Source: DMER64 sp964542305 (GTDB taxonomy: Bacteria; Bacteroidota; Bacteroidia; Bacteroidales; UBA932). From it: a stretch of 64,000 nt of DNA. Numbering within the stretch: the first letter of the stretch is position 1; every line of letters begins with the position of its first letter. Below are positions 32,444-40,233 of this stretch, piece by piece. The stretch lies in the NCBI GenBank assembly GCA_964542305.1, contig CAZITX010000004.1, forward strand, positions 62,001 through 126,000, read 5' to 3'. The notes under the pieces are model-generated. The model made no database searches. It saw nothing but the letters and a program-made list of their open reading frames with translations, and had not been told where the DNA came from. A program made the translations under genes and the position numbers.

Positions 32444-34312
32444 ATGAAAAGCATATACAGACCCAAAAATTACACAGGATTTTCATATTTTTTTTCTTTG
32501 ACCAAACGGTTGTCTTTGGTCCTGCTTTTTTTCCTGTTGAGCCGTTTGGCGTTTTACCTGTACAATCAATATCTTTTTCCCGGGGTTGAATGGGAAAACA
32601 TGCTTGCCATTTTCAGGGGTGGAATACGGTTTGATCTCTCGGCCCTTTTCTATTTGAACGGTATATACCTTTTTTTTGCATTGTTGCCATTTCCTTTTGT
32701 TTTTTCAGGAATATACCAGTATTTATTGAAGATCATCTTTGTGCTTTTCAATGCTGCGGGATTTTTTTTCCAATTATTTGATTTTATTTTTTTCCGAACC
32801 AGGCTGCGCCGGATAGATTTCACATTTTTCACCGAATTTGCAGGTGACAAAAATCTGGGATATATTTTCCTGGAAGGATTACGTCAATATGTACTGTTTT
32901 TTTTAATTTGGGTACTGTTGGTGATTGTTCTCTGGTTTCTTTACGGCCGAATAAAGTATCCGTCAAGACCGCCTTTCACTTTTCGTTTTTTTGCTATCAG
33001 AACAGTTGTACTTTGTTTGGTTTTGTTGACAAGTGTTGCTGCAATTCGCGGAGGAACGGACAGAACTACCAGGCCGATTACATTAGGCAACGCAACAGCC
33101 TATGTTTCCCGCCCCATAGAAGCGGCAATTGTACTGAACACTCCTTTTTGCATTATCAGAACACTGGGTAAGAGCGACATTGAAAAACTCAGCTTTTTTA
33201 AAGACAGGGAGGAGATGGCCCGTATTTATTCTCCGGTTCACGTAAAAGACAGTGCACTCATTAATCAGCAGGAGCAGACGACCAGGAAAAATGTGGTCGT
33301 TTTTATCCTGGAAAGTTTTTCCAGGGAATACTCAGGGTATCTGAATCCTCCCGGGATGCAGACATTCACCCCGTTCCTGGATTCTTTGATGTCGCAGTCC
33401 CTGACCTGTTCCCTGGCTTATGCCAACGGACGAAAATCTGTGGATGCCATTCCATCTGTTTTGGGAAGCATCCCCAGCCTGGAACAGTCGTTTGCCCTGA
33501 CCCCTTATGCTCTGAACCGTGTGGAAGGGTTGGGTAACGCGTTAAAGAAAGCAGGTTATCACACGTCTTTCTTTCACGGAGCTCCGGACGGATCCATGGG
33601 CTTGGACGGCATGTCCCGGCATTTTGGATTTGAGCATTATTACGGGAAGGAGGAATTTGGAGACAACAGCCAGTATGACGGGTATTGGGGGATCTGGGAT
33701 GAACCTTTCTTACAGTTTTTTGCCCGGACGCTGGATTCTTTTCCCCAACCTTTCGCTTCAGCGGTTTTTACCCTGTCTTCTCACCATCCATTTGTCATAC
33801 CAAAAGAATACGAAGGCGTATTTCCACGGGGCAGTCTTCCGGTTCACCGGTGCATAGGATATGCCGATCATGCCCTGAAACGTTTTTTTGAAACTGCAAA
33901 AGAAAGTCTCTGGTACGAAAATACATTATTTGTTCTGGTGGCCGATCACGGTACTTTTTCGTTGATTAATCCTCAATACCAGACTGATATTGAAAGCATG
34001 GCCATTCCTGTGGTATATCACGATCCCGCCGGCATTTTGGTTGAAAAAGGACGGCTTTACGACCGGTACACGCAACAGATAGATATCATGCCTACCGTGT
34101 TGGATATGCTGGACCATCCATACTCCTTTTTTGCGTTCGGCAGAAGCATTCTGGATACGCTGACCACACCTTTTGTCGTAAATTATCCTTCGGGGTTGAA
34201 TATACTCCGGGATGAAAACGAAAAAGAGCCCTCCAATGTGCTCTTTTTAAATGCTTTCCGTCAGCAGTACAACAACAGGCTGGTGGAAGACCGGCTTACG
34301 GTAGAAGATTAA
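32444..34312 (+). CDS. LtaS/phosphoglycerol-transferase-like membrane sulfatase-fold protein
   Basis: A 622-residue inner-membrane protein with about five N-terminal helices (to about residue 200) and an extracytoplasmic alkaline-phosphatase/sulfatase domain. Metal and catalytic motifs: NVVVFILESFSREYSG, ANGRKSVDAIPS with probable nucleophile S332 (Thr in Gram-positive LtaS), HGAPDGSMGLDG, SSHHPFVIP and VADHG. LtaS-like enzymes move phosphoglycerol or other head groups from phospholipid to envelope glycans. In a Bacteroidete lipoteichoic acid is not expected, so the acceptor is unknown. Confidence 0.86.
   Translation: MKSIYRPKNYTGFSYFFSLTKRLSLVLLFFLLSRLAFYLYNQYLFPGVEWENMLAIFRGGIRFDLSALFYLNGIYLFFALLPFPFVFSGIYQYLLKIIFVLFNAAGFFFQLFDFIFFRTRLRRIDFTFFTEFAGDKNLGYIFLEGLRQYVLFFLIWVLLVIVLWFLYGRIKYPSRPPFTFRFFAIRTVVLCLVLLTSVAAIRGGTDRTTRPITLGNATAYVSRPIEAAIVLNTPFCIIRTLGKSDIEKLSFFKDREEMARIYSPVHVKDSALINQQEQTTRKNVVVFILESFSREYSGYLNPPGMQTFTPFLDSLMSQSLTCSLAYANGRKSVDAIPSVLGSIPSLEQSFALTPYALNRVEGLGNALKKAGYHTSFFHGAPDGSMGLDGMSRHFGFEHYYGKEEFGDNSQYDGYWGIWDEPFLQFFARTLDSFPQPFASAVFTLSSHHPFVIPKEYEGVFPRGSLPVHRCIGYADHALKRFFETAKESLWYENTLFVLVADHGTFSLINPQYQTDIESMAIPVVYHDPAGILVEKGRLYDRYTQQIDIMPTVLDMLDHPYSFFAFGRSILDTLTTPFVVNYPSGLNILRDENEKEPSNVLFLNAFRQQYNNRLVEDRLTVED
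34221..34249 (-). terminator. Candidate terminator for the TPR-yebC operon
   Basis: AAAAAGAGC and GCTCTTTTT form a perfect 9-bp stem around a 10-nt loop, with A/T tails on both strands. It lies 60 bp past the yebC stop on the minus strand, inside the last codons of the convergent LtaS-like gene. Confidence 0.45.
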
Positions 34313-35028
34313 GCCATATTGGAATAAACGTTTTGAACGTCATCGTCTTCCTCTATACGCTCCAATAGTTTTTCAATGTCCGCCTTTTCTTCCGGGGACA
34401 ATTCTTTCATCTCACCGTTCACTATACGGTCAAAACCTCCGCTTACCAGTTCCAGTTCTTTTTCTTCCAGGTATTTTTGGAGGGAACCATAGGATTCAAA
34501 ACTGCCGTAGATCACAATTTCTTCTTCTTCCTCGTCCATAAAGACTTCTTCCCCTCCGTAATCGATCAGTTCCAGTTCCAGCTCTTCCAGGTCCACGGGA
34601 TTTTTTGATTTTACATGAAAGACGCATTTGTGGTCAAACATGAATTCAACGCTTCCCGATGTGCCCAGGTTTCCGCCGGCTTTATTAAAATAGGAACGGA
34701 TATTTGCTACTGTCCTGGTAGTGTTGTCTGTAGCGGTTTCTATAAGAATGGCTATGCCGTGGGGTCCGTATCCCTCGTAAACGACTTCTTTATAATCTCC
34801 CTTGTCTTTTTCGTCGGCTCTGCGGATGGCCCGTTCAATATTGTCTTTGGGCATGTTCTCAGAGCGGGCGTTCTGAATGATGGCCCTCAAACGGGGATTG
34901 TTTTCCGGGTCCGTGCCGCCCTGTTTGGCAGCTATGGTCAATTCTTTGCCCAGGCGGGTAAAGGTACGGGACATGTTGCCCCAACGTTTTAGTTTTCTTG
35001 CCTTCCTGTATTCAAATGCCCTTCCCAT
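34309..35028 (-). CDS. yebC: YebC/PmpR-family regulatory protein (TACO1-like)
   Basis: A 239-residue protein of the YebC family: the N-terminal helical part has WGNMSRTFTRLGKELTIAAK and GGTDPENNPRLRAIIQNARS, followed by NMPKDNIERAIRRA and YEGYGPHGIAILIE. YebC proteins act as transcription regulators or, as more recently shown, relieve ribosome stalling at proline runs. It follows the TPR protein gene by 12 bp and its stop overlaps the convergent LtaS-like gene by 4 bp. Confidence 0.93.
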   Translation of the reverse strand: MGRAFEYRKARKLKRWGNMSRTFTRLGKELTIAAKQGGTDPENNPRLRAIIQNARSENMPKDNIERAIRRADEKDKGDYKEVVYEGYGPHGIAILIETATDNTTRTVANIRSYFNKAGGNLGTSGSVEFMFDHKCVFHVKSKNPVDLEELELELIDYGGEEVFMDEEEEEIVIYGSFESYGSLQKYLEEKELELVSGGFDRIVNGEMKELSPEEKADIEKLLERIEEDDDVQNVYSNMA

Positions 35029-35040
35029 AGATCACGTTTT

Positions 35041-35739
35041 TTATTGTTCCATCAGGATTTCCAGGCGTGAGATGTATTTGTCTATCTCAACTCCCTCAAT
35101 GGTTTGGGGATATTGATCCTTAATGGTCTTGTACATTTCAAGGGCACCGGAATAATCTTCCTTTTCTTCCAGAATGATACCGGCCTTTTTGTAATAAGCT
35201 GCAGAGTAAGCATTATCCTTGTACAGAGCAGCTTTTTTATACCATGAGAGTGCGTTGTCAAGATCGTTAAGGCCCGCATAGGCATCTCCTATGTTGCAAT
35301 AAGCCCGTGCCTGGATGATCTCATCTCCGGAATTGTATTTTTTCAAATATTCTATGGCCTGCGTGTAATTGCCCAGTTGCAATTCACTGACACCGGCATA
35401 AAAATATATAACCTTGCCCGGAAGAGCCTTGTACTCATCAATAATGTCTTTAAAGCCGAGTACGTTCCCGTCTCCGTTCAGAGCCAGATCAAAAGAATCG
35501 GCCCTGAAATAACTTTCAGCCGGGAACATTTGTGCCAATGCTTCCTGGCGGCGGGGTTCCCGGATAAGTTTCATGTATCCGAAACCGAGGCCCAACAGGA
35601 CCAAAATACCCGTGGCGGAATAGATCAGGTGTTTTTTGTACTTAGCCAGAAATTCTTCTGTTTTGCTGATGGCTTCGGCAACTGCTGCCGGATCTTCTTT
35701 CTTCTGTTTATGCTTTGCGCTGGTATTCTTTTTTGACAT
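35041..35739 (-). CDS. Membrane-anchored TPR protein (YfgM-like)
   Basis: A 232-residue protein: basic N-terminus, one transmembrane helix (HLIYSATGILVLLGLGFGYM, about 37-56), then TPR repeats (YFYAGVSELQLGNYTQAIEY, AYCNIGDAYAGLNDLDNALS, YYKKAGIILEEKEDYSGALE). The layout resembles YfgM, a SecYEG-associated protein, but the sequence similarity is not strong enough to be sure. It is co-directional with yebC downstream and diverges from recF. Confidence 0.82.
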   Translation of the reverse strand: MSKKNTSAKHKQKKEDPAAVAEAISKTEEFLAKYKKHLIYSATGILVLLGLGFGYMKLIREPRRQEALAQMFPAESYFRADSFDLALNGDGNVLGFKDIIDEYKALPGKVIYFYAGVSELQLGNYTQAIEYLKKYNSGDEIIQARAYCNIGDAYAGLNDLDNALSWYKKAALYKDNAYSAAYYKKAGIILEEKEDYSGALEMYKTIKDQYPQTIEGVEIDKYISRLEILMEQ

Positions 35740-35759
35740 AGGTCTTTGTTTTGAGGCGG

Positions 35760-35767
35760 CAAATATA
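35760..35767 (-). promoter_or_regulatory. -7 box of the TPR-yebC operon
   Basis: Minus-strand TATATTTG, an exact TAnnTTTG match 20 bp before the ATG at 35739. It faces away from the recF box 13 bp further on. Confidence 0.5.
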
Positions 35768-35779
35768 CGTAAAATTTGC

Positions 35780-35787
35780 TATGTTTG
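35780..35787 (+). promoter_or_regulatory. -7 box of the recF operon
   Basis: TATGTTTG, a TAnnTTTG match 23 bp before the recF ATG at 35811. The two divergent boxes lie within 28 bp, so the polymerases would compete. Confidence 0.5.
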
Positions 35788-35810
35788 CATACTTGTTGAA
35801 CGAATCTCTT

Positions 35811-36917
35811 ATGTATTTATCCCGATTGTTGCTATCTCATTTTAAAAACATTGGTGAAGCATCTTTGACCTTTTCCCCGGGTATTAATGTTTTGTATGGG
35901 GATAACGGGGAAGGAAAGACCAATTTGCTGGACGGCCTGTATTACCTGAGTGTCTGTAAAAGCTCACTGGGCATCCCGGACAGGGACGTTATAGGCTATC
36001 AATATCAGGACACCACGCTCTTTGGGGAATATGACATGGGGAATGCCTTAACAGAAAAAATATCCTGTGCCGTTAACCGTCAGGGAGATAAAATATTTAA
36101 ACGCAACGGAAAGCGTTACGATAAATTATCGTCACACGTTGGCCTTATACCGGTTGTCATGGTCTCACCCCAGGACACGTCGCTTGTATACGGTTCAGGA
36201 GAAGAACGCCGTAAATACCTGAATTTTCTCCTTTCACAAACAGAACCTGATTACCTGCAGACCATACTGGAATATAAAAAGCTGCTTCACCAGAGAAACA
36301 AACTTCTGAAATCAGAACAAATTCCCGGTGATGTGATGGATGCTTTGGATAACTCATTATCGGTACGTGCCGATACTATATATAATAAAAGGAAAGAACT
36401 GTGCCGTTTGCTGCACCCGCATGTGATCCATTATTACAGGCTGCTCTCGGCCGGTAAGGAAGAAATTGACCTGAGGTATGATTCAGACCTGAATCACTCA
36501 GATATGGCCGGCCTGTTGAAAAAAAACAGGCAGAAAGACAAGATGCTGCAATACACCGGGACAGGTATACAACGGGATGACGTGCAATTCTCCCTGGAAG
36601 GCCACCCTCTGAAAGTGTGCGGATCCCAGGGTCAGCAGAAAACCTACCTGTTGGCGTTAAAACTGGCCCAGTTCGCTTTGATCCGGCAAATGAAAGAACT
36701 ATCTCCCATTCTTTTACTGGACGATGTATTTGATAAACTGGATGCCCGCCGGGTATCCCATTTGCTTCATTTGGTAGTGGAAGACGGTTTTGGCCAGATA
36801 TTCCTGACGGATAGCAACAAGGTCAGGATAGAGGAACTGATCCATGCCCTGGGAGGTCCCCATGCCATATACAGTGTCAAAGAAGGCGTTTTTAAACATG
36901 AAAAGACAAAAGACTAA
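35811..36917 (+). CDS. recF: DNA replication and repair protein RecF
   Basis: A 368-residue SMC-like ATPase that loads RecA at gaps with RecOR. It starts MYLSRLLLSHFKNIGEASLTF, has Walker A GDNGEGKT (30-37), signature GSQGQQKTYLLALKLAQF and Walker B ILLLDDVFDKLD. The ATG at 35811 is chosen because family members start this way and the -7 box lies just upstream, excluding an in-frame TTG at 35751. The end overlaps the DUF721 gene by 20 bp. Confidence 0.95.
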   Translation: MYLSRLLLSHFKNIGEASLTFSPGINVLYGDNGEGKTNLLDGLYYLSVCKSSLGIPDRDVIGYQYQDTTLFGEYDMGNALTEKISCAVNRQGDKIFKRNGKRYDKLSSHVGLIPVVMVSPQDTSLVYGSGEERRKYLNFLLSQTEPDYLQTILEYKKLLHQRNKLLKSEQIPGDVMDALDNSLSVRADTIYNKRKELCRLLHPHVIHYYRLLSAGKEEIDLRYDSDLNHSDMAGLLKKNRQKDKMLQYTGTGIQRDDVQFSLEGHPLKVCGSQGQQKTYLLALKLAQFALIRQMKELSPILLLDDVFDKLDARRVSHLLHLVVEDGFGQIFLTDSNKVRIEELIHALGGPHAIYSVKEGVFKHEKTKD

Positions 36918-37188
36918 AACATTACAGGAAGTACTGGACCAGACCCTGGAAGAAACCGGTTTGCGGGAAGGTCTGGAAACACTGCGTTTGCATCACGCAT
37001 GGGATGAGCTCATAGGCGAAACGGCTGCTCGCGAATGCGGAGATCGGTCTTTTCGTGACGGGGTATATACAGTCAGGATCAAATCTTCTGTCCTGCGTTG
37101 CCAGCTGGACATACAGAAAATTTTTCTGATGGGAAAACTCAATGCCTCTCTAAAAAAAACCGTTGTGAGGGAACTCATCATTCGTTGA
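36898..37188 (+). CDS. DUF721 protein (DciA-like helicase loader)
   Basis: A 96-residue protein starting MKRQKTKTLQEVLDQTLEET with the DUF721 core HAWDELIGETAARECG and DGVYTVRIKSSVLRCQL. DUF721/DciA proteins are the ancestral bacterial loaders of DnaB, and genomes such as Bacteroidetes lack DnaC. Its overlap with recF (20 bp) puts two DNA-replication functions in one transcript, a pairing also seen in other phyla. dciA is a plausible name. Confidence 0.85.
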   Translation: MKRQKTKTLQEVLDQTLEETGLREGLETLRLHHAWDELIGETAARECGDRSFRDGVYTVRIKSSVLRCQLDIQKIFLMGKLNASLKKTVVRELIIR

Positions 37189-37190
37189 CC

Positions 37191-38249
37191 GTGAACAGAA
37201 TACCACATATCGTCGCAGACGACCAGATCCCTTTCCTGGAAAGCATTTCTCCCCGGAAGGCACATATCACACGCATTCCTGGGCATCTGACAGACAAAAA
37301 GGCCATACAGGAGGCCGATGCACTCCTTGTCCGCACCCGTACCCGTTGCGATGCTTCCCTGCTGGAAGGCAGTCCCGTCTCTTTTATTGGATCGGCAACC
37401 ATAGGTACGGACCATATTGACCTGCCATATTGTGAATCACACGGTATCAGGGTGGCCAACGCGCCCGGATGCAATGCCGGGGCCGTAATGCAATACGTGT
37501 TTACTGCCCTGACAGCATGGGCTGCAAAGAGGAACGTAAATCTTTGCGGCAAAACGCTTGGCGTTGTGGGTGTGGGAAACGTGGGGAAAAAAGTGGTCCA
37601 CCTGGCAGAACATCTGGGCATGAAAACCCTTTTGAACGATCCCCCCAGGGCCCTTGCCGAGGGCTCCGCCGGTTTTGTTGATCTGCCCTTTTTGCTTAAA
37701 CATGCCGATATCGCAACCCTGCACGTCCCCTTTGCCCCCGATACACGGGGAATGGCGGACCGTGCGTTTTTTTCTTCCATGAGAAAAGGGGCTTGCCTTG
37801 TGAATACCTCCCGTGGAGAGGTAGTGGACGAAGAAGCATTGAAAAATGCTGCCGGGGATATGGGCGGGATTATCCTGGATGTATGGCGGAACGAACCGCG
37901 TATTGATATTGAAACCCTTGGAATCACGGATATTGCCACGCCCCATATTGCGGGTTATTCAATGGAAGGTAAGCGAAATGCATCACAGACTATAATTCGG
38001 GAGCTGGCAGCTCACTTCGGTTGGAGAGAACTGGAGAATTACACCATTTCATTACCGCCTCCCCGTCCTGTACCTGCTGATTTGCTATTCACGCATTGTT
38101 TTCCTATCTTTGTAGAAGATAAACAGTTGCGCAGTGCTCCGCACCAATTTGAAGCATTCAGAAAAGCATATGTTTACCGAAGGGAATGGACACCGGAACA
38201 ATATAGGCAATTGACTTTATGTTTACCAAAAAAGATCTGGAATTTATAG
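37191..38249 (+). CDS. pdxB: Erythronate-4-phosphate dehydrogenase
   Basis: A 352-residue 2-hydroxyacid dehydrogenase of pyridoxal-phosphate synthesis. It has RTRTRCDASLL, GSATIGTDHIDLPYC, the Rossmann motif GVVGVGNVGKKV, the Arg/Glu/His catalytic residues in NTSRGEVVDEEAL, VWRNEPRI and TPHIAGYS, and a C-terminal PdxB dimerisation tail. No ATG fits: the start is GTG 37191 or TTG 37185, directly after the DUF721 stop. It overlaps DUF4301 by 31 bp. Confidence 0.9.
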   Translation: MNRIPHIVADDQIPFLESISPRKAHITRIPGHLTDKKAIQEADALLVRTRTRCDASLLEGSPVSFIGSATIGTDHIDLPYCESHGIRVANAPGCNAGAVMQYVFTALTAWAAKRNVNLCGKTLGVVGVGNVGKKVVHLAEHLGMKTLLNDPPRALAEGSAGFVDLPFLLKHADIATLHVPFAPDTRGMADRAFFSSMRKGACLVNTSRGEVVDEEALKNAAGDMGGIILDVWRNEPRIDIETLGITDIATPHIAGYSMEGKRNASQTIIRELAAHFGWRELENYTISLPPPRPVPADLLFTHCFPIFVEDKQLRSAPHQFEAFRKAYVYRREWTPEQYRQLTLCLPKKIWNL

Positions 38250-39679
38250 AGCGTAACGGTTTGACGCTCAATGATGTTAAATCGCAACTGCACATTTTTT
38301 CCCGGGGAATTCCCCCACTTGACATAATCGGTCCCGCCGAACCCGGCAACGGGATCGTCTGCCTGGAAAATGAAGAACAGGAAGAACTGATAACCCGTTA
38401 CGAACAATGGAACGGAAGCCGCATAAAATTTGTGCCTGCTTCCGGAGCCGCCAGCCGTATGTTCAAGGACCTGTTCACGGCAGCCGGGTTGCTTCGTAAT
38501 GATAAAAAGGCAGATTTGCCGGAGCCGGTACAATTCTTTTTCAAACACCTTAAGGAATTTGCTTTTTATCCTCAACTTTCACAACTGAGCGGATTTGATC
38601 AGGGTGATCCGTTGAAGATCCTGACGCTATTGCTTGAAAACGAAGGTTTGAATTACGGATCATTGCCCAAGGGACTGATACCGTTCCATAAATACCCTGA
38701 CGGACCGCGTACCCCGTTCCAGGAACACATGATAGAATCGGCACTGTGCGATACCCCGGCCGGAGAAACGGTAAACCTTCACTTTACGGTCTCCCCGGAA
38801 CACGACTCCTTGTTCGCTCGTCTTTTGGAGGAGGTGCGTGATAAATACCAAAAAAGGTTCGGGATGGAAATTAATGTAACTTTTTCCACTCAAAGTCCTT
38901 CTACCAACACCCTTGCCGTGGATATGCAGAACAAGCCGTTCCGTACGAAAAACGGCTCACCGGTTCTGAGACCGGGCGGTCACGGGGCCTTGTTGGAAAA
39001 TCTGAACACACTAAAACAGGATATGGTATTTATCAGGAACATTGACAATGTTGTTCCGGAAGCATCCCTGGAACCGGTCATTCACTGGAGAAAAGTGTTG
39101 GCAGGATACCTGCTCAGGTGCAGAAGGCAGGTGTATAAATATATAGGTGAACTGAAAGATTATGCCGATCCCTTCCGGTTAAGGGAAATGGCCGACTTTC
39201 TGGAACAGACATTCGGTATTACACATCCTCCCATGGAAGGCGAAGAGTTTCGTTCCTATTTGTTCTCAAAGTTGAACAGGCCAATCCGGGTTTGCGGTAT
39301 GGTACGTTCAACCGGTGAACCCGGGGGAGGACCTTTCCGGGTCAGGGACAAAGACGGATCGGGATCGTTGCAGATCCTGGAAAGTTTTCAGCTGAACGGA
39401 AAAAAATACGATTCCACGTATTTTAATCCTGTTGACCTTGTCTGTTCTTTTAAGGATTACGACGGGAAAGTATATCATTTACCGGATTACAGGGATAACG
39501 ATACCGGCTTTATTTCATATAAAAGCCTGGATGGCAAAGATTTAAAAGCCCTGGAATTGCCCGGATTATGGAACGGGAGCATGAGCGGATGGAATACGGC
39601 TTTTGTGGAAGTGCCGCTGAGTACTTTTAATCCCGTAAAAACAGTTAATGATTTATTGAGAAAAGAGCATAATATTTGA
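38219..39679 (+). CDS. DUF4301 protein
   Basis: A 486-residue protein of the Bacteroidetes family DUF4301. Near residues 70-90 the segment FVPASGAASRMFKDLF resembles the glycine-rich GxGSRM loop of nucleotidyltransferases, with other conserved blocks KGLIPFHKYPDGPRTPFQEH, FSTQSPSTNTLAVD and RPGGHGALLENLN. This suggests a sugar-nucleotide-type transferase acting on an unknown substrate. Its start lies inside pdxB by 31 bp, so the two are co-translated. Confidence 0.8.
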   Translation: MFTKKDLEFIERNGLTLNDVKSQLHIFSRGIPPLDIIGPAEPGNGIVCLENEEQEELITRYEQWNGSRIKFVPASGAASRMFKDLFTAAGLLRNDKKADLPEPVQFFFKHLKEFAFYPQLSQLSGFDQGDPLKILTLLLENEGLNYGSLPKGLIPFHKYPDGPRTPFQEHMIESALCDTPAGETVNLHFTVSPEHDSLFARLLEEVRDKYQKRFGMEINVTFSTQSPSTNTLAVDMQNKPFRTKNGSPVLRPGGHGALLENLNTLKQDMVFIRNIDNVVPEASLEPVIHWRKVLAGYLLRCRRQVYKYIGELKDYADPFRLREMADFLEQTFGITHPPMEGEEFRSYLFSKLNRPIRVCGMVRSTGEPGGGPFRVRDKDGSGSLQILESFQLNGKKYDSTYFNPVDLVCSFKDYDGKVYHLPDYRDNDTGFISYKSLDGKDLKALELPGLWNGSMSGWNTAFVEVPLSTFNPVKTVNDLLRKEHNI

Positions 39680-39689
39680 AACCGTTGTA

Positions 39690-39720
39690 TTTGGTAGTTA
39701 AAAAAAGATTTTTAACTTTG
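39690..39720 (+). promoter_or_regulatory. Consensus promoter of the tiny-membrane-protein unit
   Basis: TTTG (39690-39693), exactly 19 bp, then TAACTTTG (39713-39720): a perfect match to the primary-sigma consensus. The predicted start near 39727 leaves a 40-nt A/T-rich leader before the ATG at 39769. Confidence 0.75.
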
Positions 39721-39768
39721 CCATGACCTTTGAAAAATTTTTAACCATTTAATCAAATAATAAACACC

Positions 39769-39903
39769 ATGGATTTTATTACTCTTTTACAAGGACTGAT
39801 TCACGACCCCGCGTCGAATCTCTGGCTAGCTATGATTCTAGTGCTTCTGGGCGCAATAATGCCGTTCATCGTGCCGATTATTTTCCCCACGATGCCATCA
39901 TAA
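39769..39903 (+). CDS. Tiny single-helix membrane protein A (44 aa)
   Basis: ATG to TAA encodes 44 residues: a polar start (MDFITLLQGLIHDPASN) then a continuous hydrophobic stretch (about 18-40, LAMILVLLGAIMPFIVP) and the end FPTMPS. I do not recognise the family. Support for a real gene: a consensus promoter at 39690, a leader of normal length, a second similar-sized peptide 113 bp downstream and a strong terminator after that. It could be a toxin-like, regulatory or complex-stabilising membrane peptide. Confidence 0.6.
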   Translation: MDFITLLQGLIHDPASNLWLAMILVLLGAIMPFIVPIIFPTMPS

Positions 39904-39931
39904 GAATTATAGTTTTATTCTTGGGAGTATC

Positions 39932-39983
39932 CCGAAAATCCTTGAAAGAGTAGGGGGAGCCGCCGAAAATCCTCAAGAGTAGG
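39932..39983 (+). repeat. Imperfect direct repeat between the two tiny genes
   Basis: CCGAAAATCCTTGAAAGAG plus TAGG (39932-39954) recurs as CCGAAAATCCTCAAGAG plus TAGG (39963-39983), 31 bp apart start to start. It is on the transcript between the two peptide genes and might be a protein- or RNA-binding pair. Only two copies exist in the window. Confidence 0.55.
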
Positions 39984-40016
39984 CAAAAAAAGATTAATCA
40001 TTTAATTCGAATTAAA

Positions 40017-40160
40017 ATGGACGTAATAATTACTATTCTAAACGATATGTGGGCAGGTCTTATGGATTTTGAACACGGATTCGTTTTTGCTTTTCTGGGT
40101 GTTGGAGCCGTTCTGGTTACTTTGATCCAGGCCATCATTTCTTTATTGAACCCGAGCTAG
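40017..40160 (+). CDS. Tiny single-helix membrane protein B (47 aa)
   Basis: ATG to TAG encodes 47 residues starting MDVIITILNDMWAGLMDFEH, with one membrane helix at about 22-44 (FVFAFLGVGAVLVTLIQAII) and ending LLNPS. Size, single helix and Pro-Ser end are like protein A, though they are not clear paralogues. It lies on the same predicted transcript, which ends at the terminator at 40179. Function unknown. Confidence 0.6.
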   Translation: MDVIITILNDMWAGLMDFEHGFVFAFLGVGAVLVTLIQAIISLLNPS

Positions 40161-40178
40161 TAAGAACACGAGTTTAAA

Positions 40179-40217
40179 GAAAGGCGGATTTGCTGCAGCA
40201 AATCCGCCTTTCGTGTT
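40179..40217 (+). terminator. Strong intrinsic terminator after the tiny-protein unit
   Basis: A perfect 34-bp inverted repeat (40179-40212) built of GAAAGGCGGATTTGC and GCAAATCCGCCTTTC around TGCA, then GTGTTTTT. The flanking AAAGAAAGG allows some function on the minus strand as well, for the convergent deoxyhypusine-synthase-like gene ending at 40234. Confidence 0.85.
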
Positions 40218-40233
40218 TTTGTCTGAAGGTCAT

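Noticed and set aside
37178..37939. Overlapping long minus-strand frames opposite pdxB
   Set aside because: pdxB has full dehydrogenase motifs; the antisense frames have none.
39932..39983. Direct repeats as a CRISPR array
   Set aside because: Only two imperfect copies, an 8-bp spacer and no cas genes.
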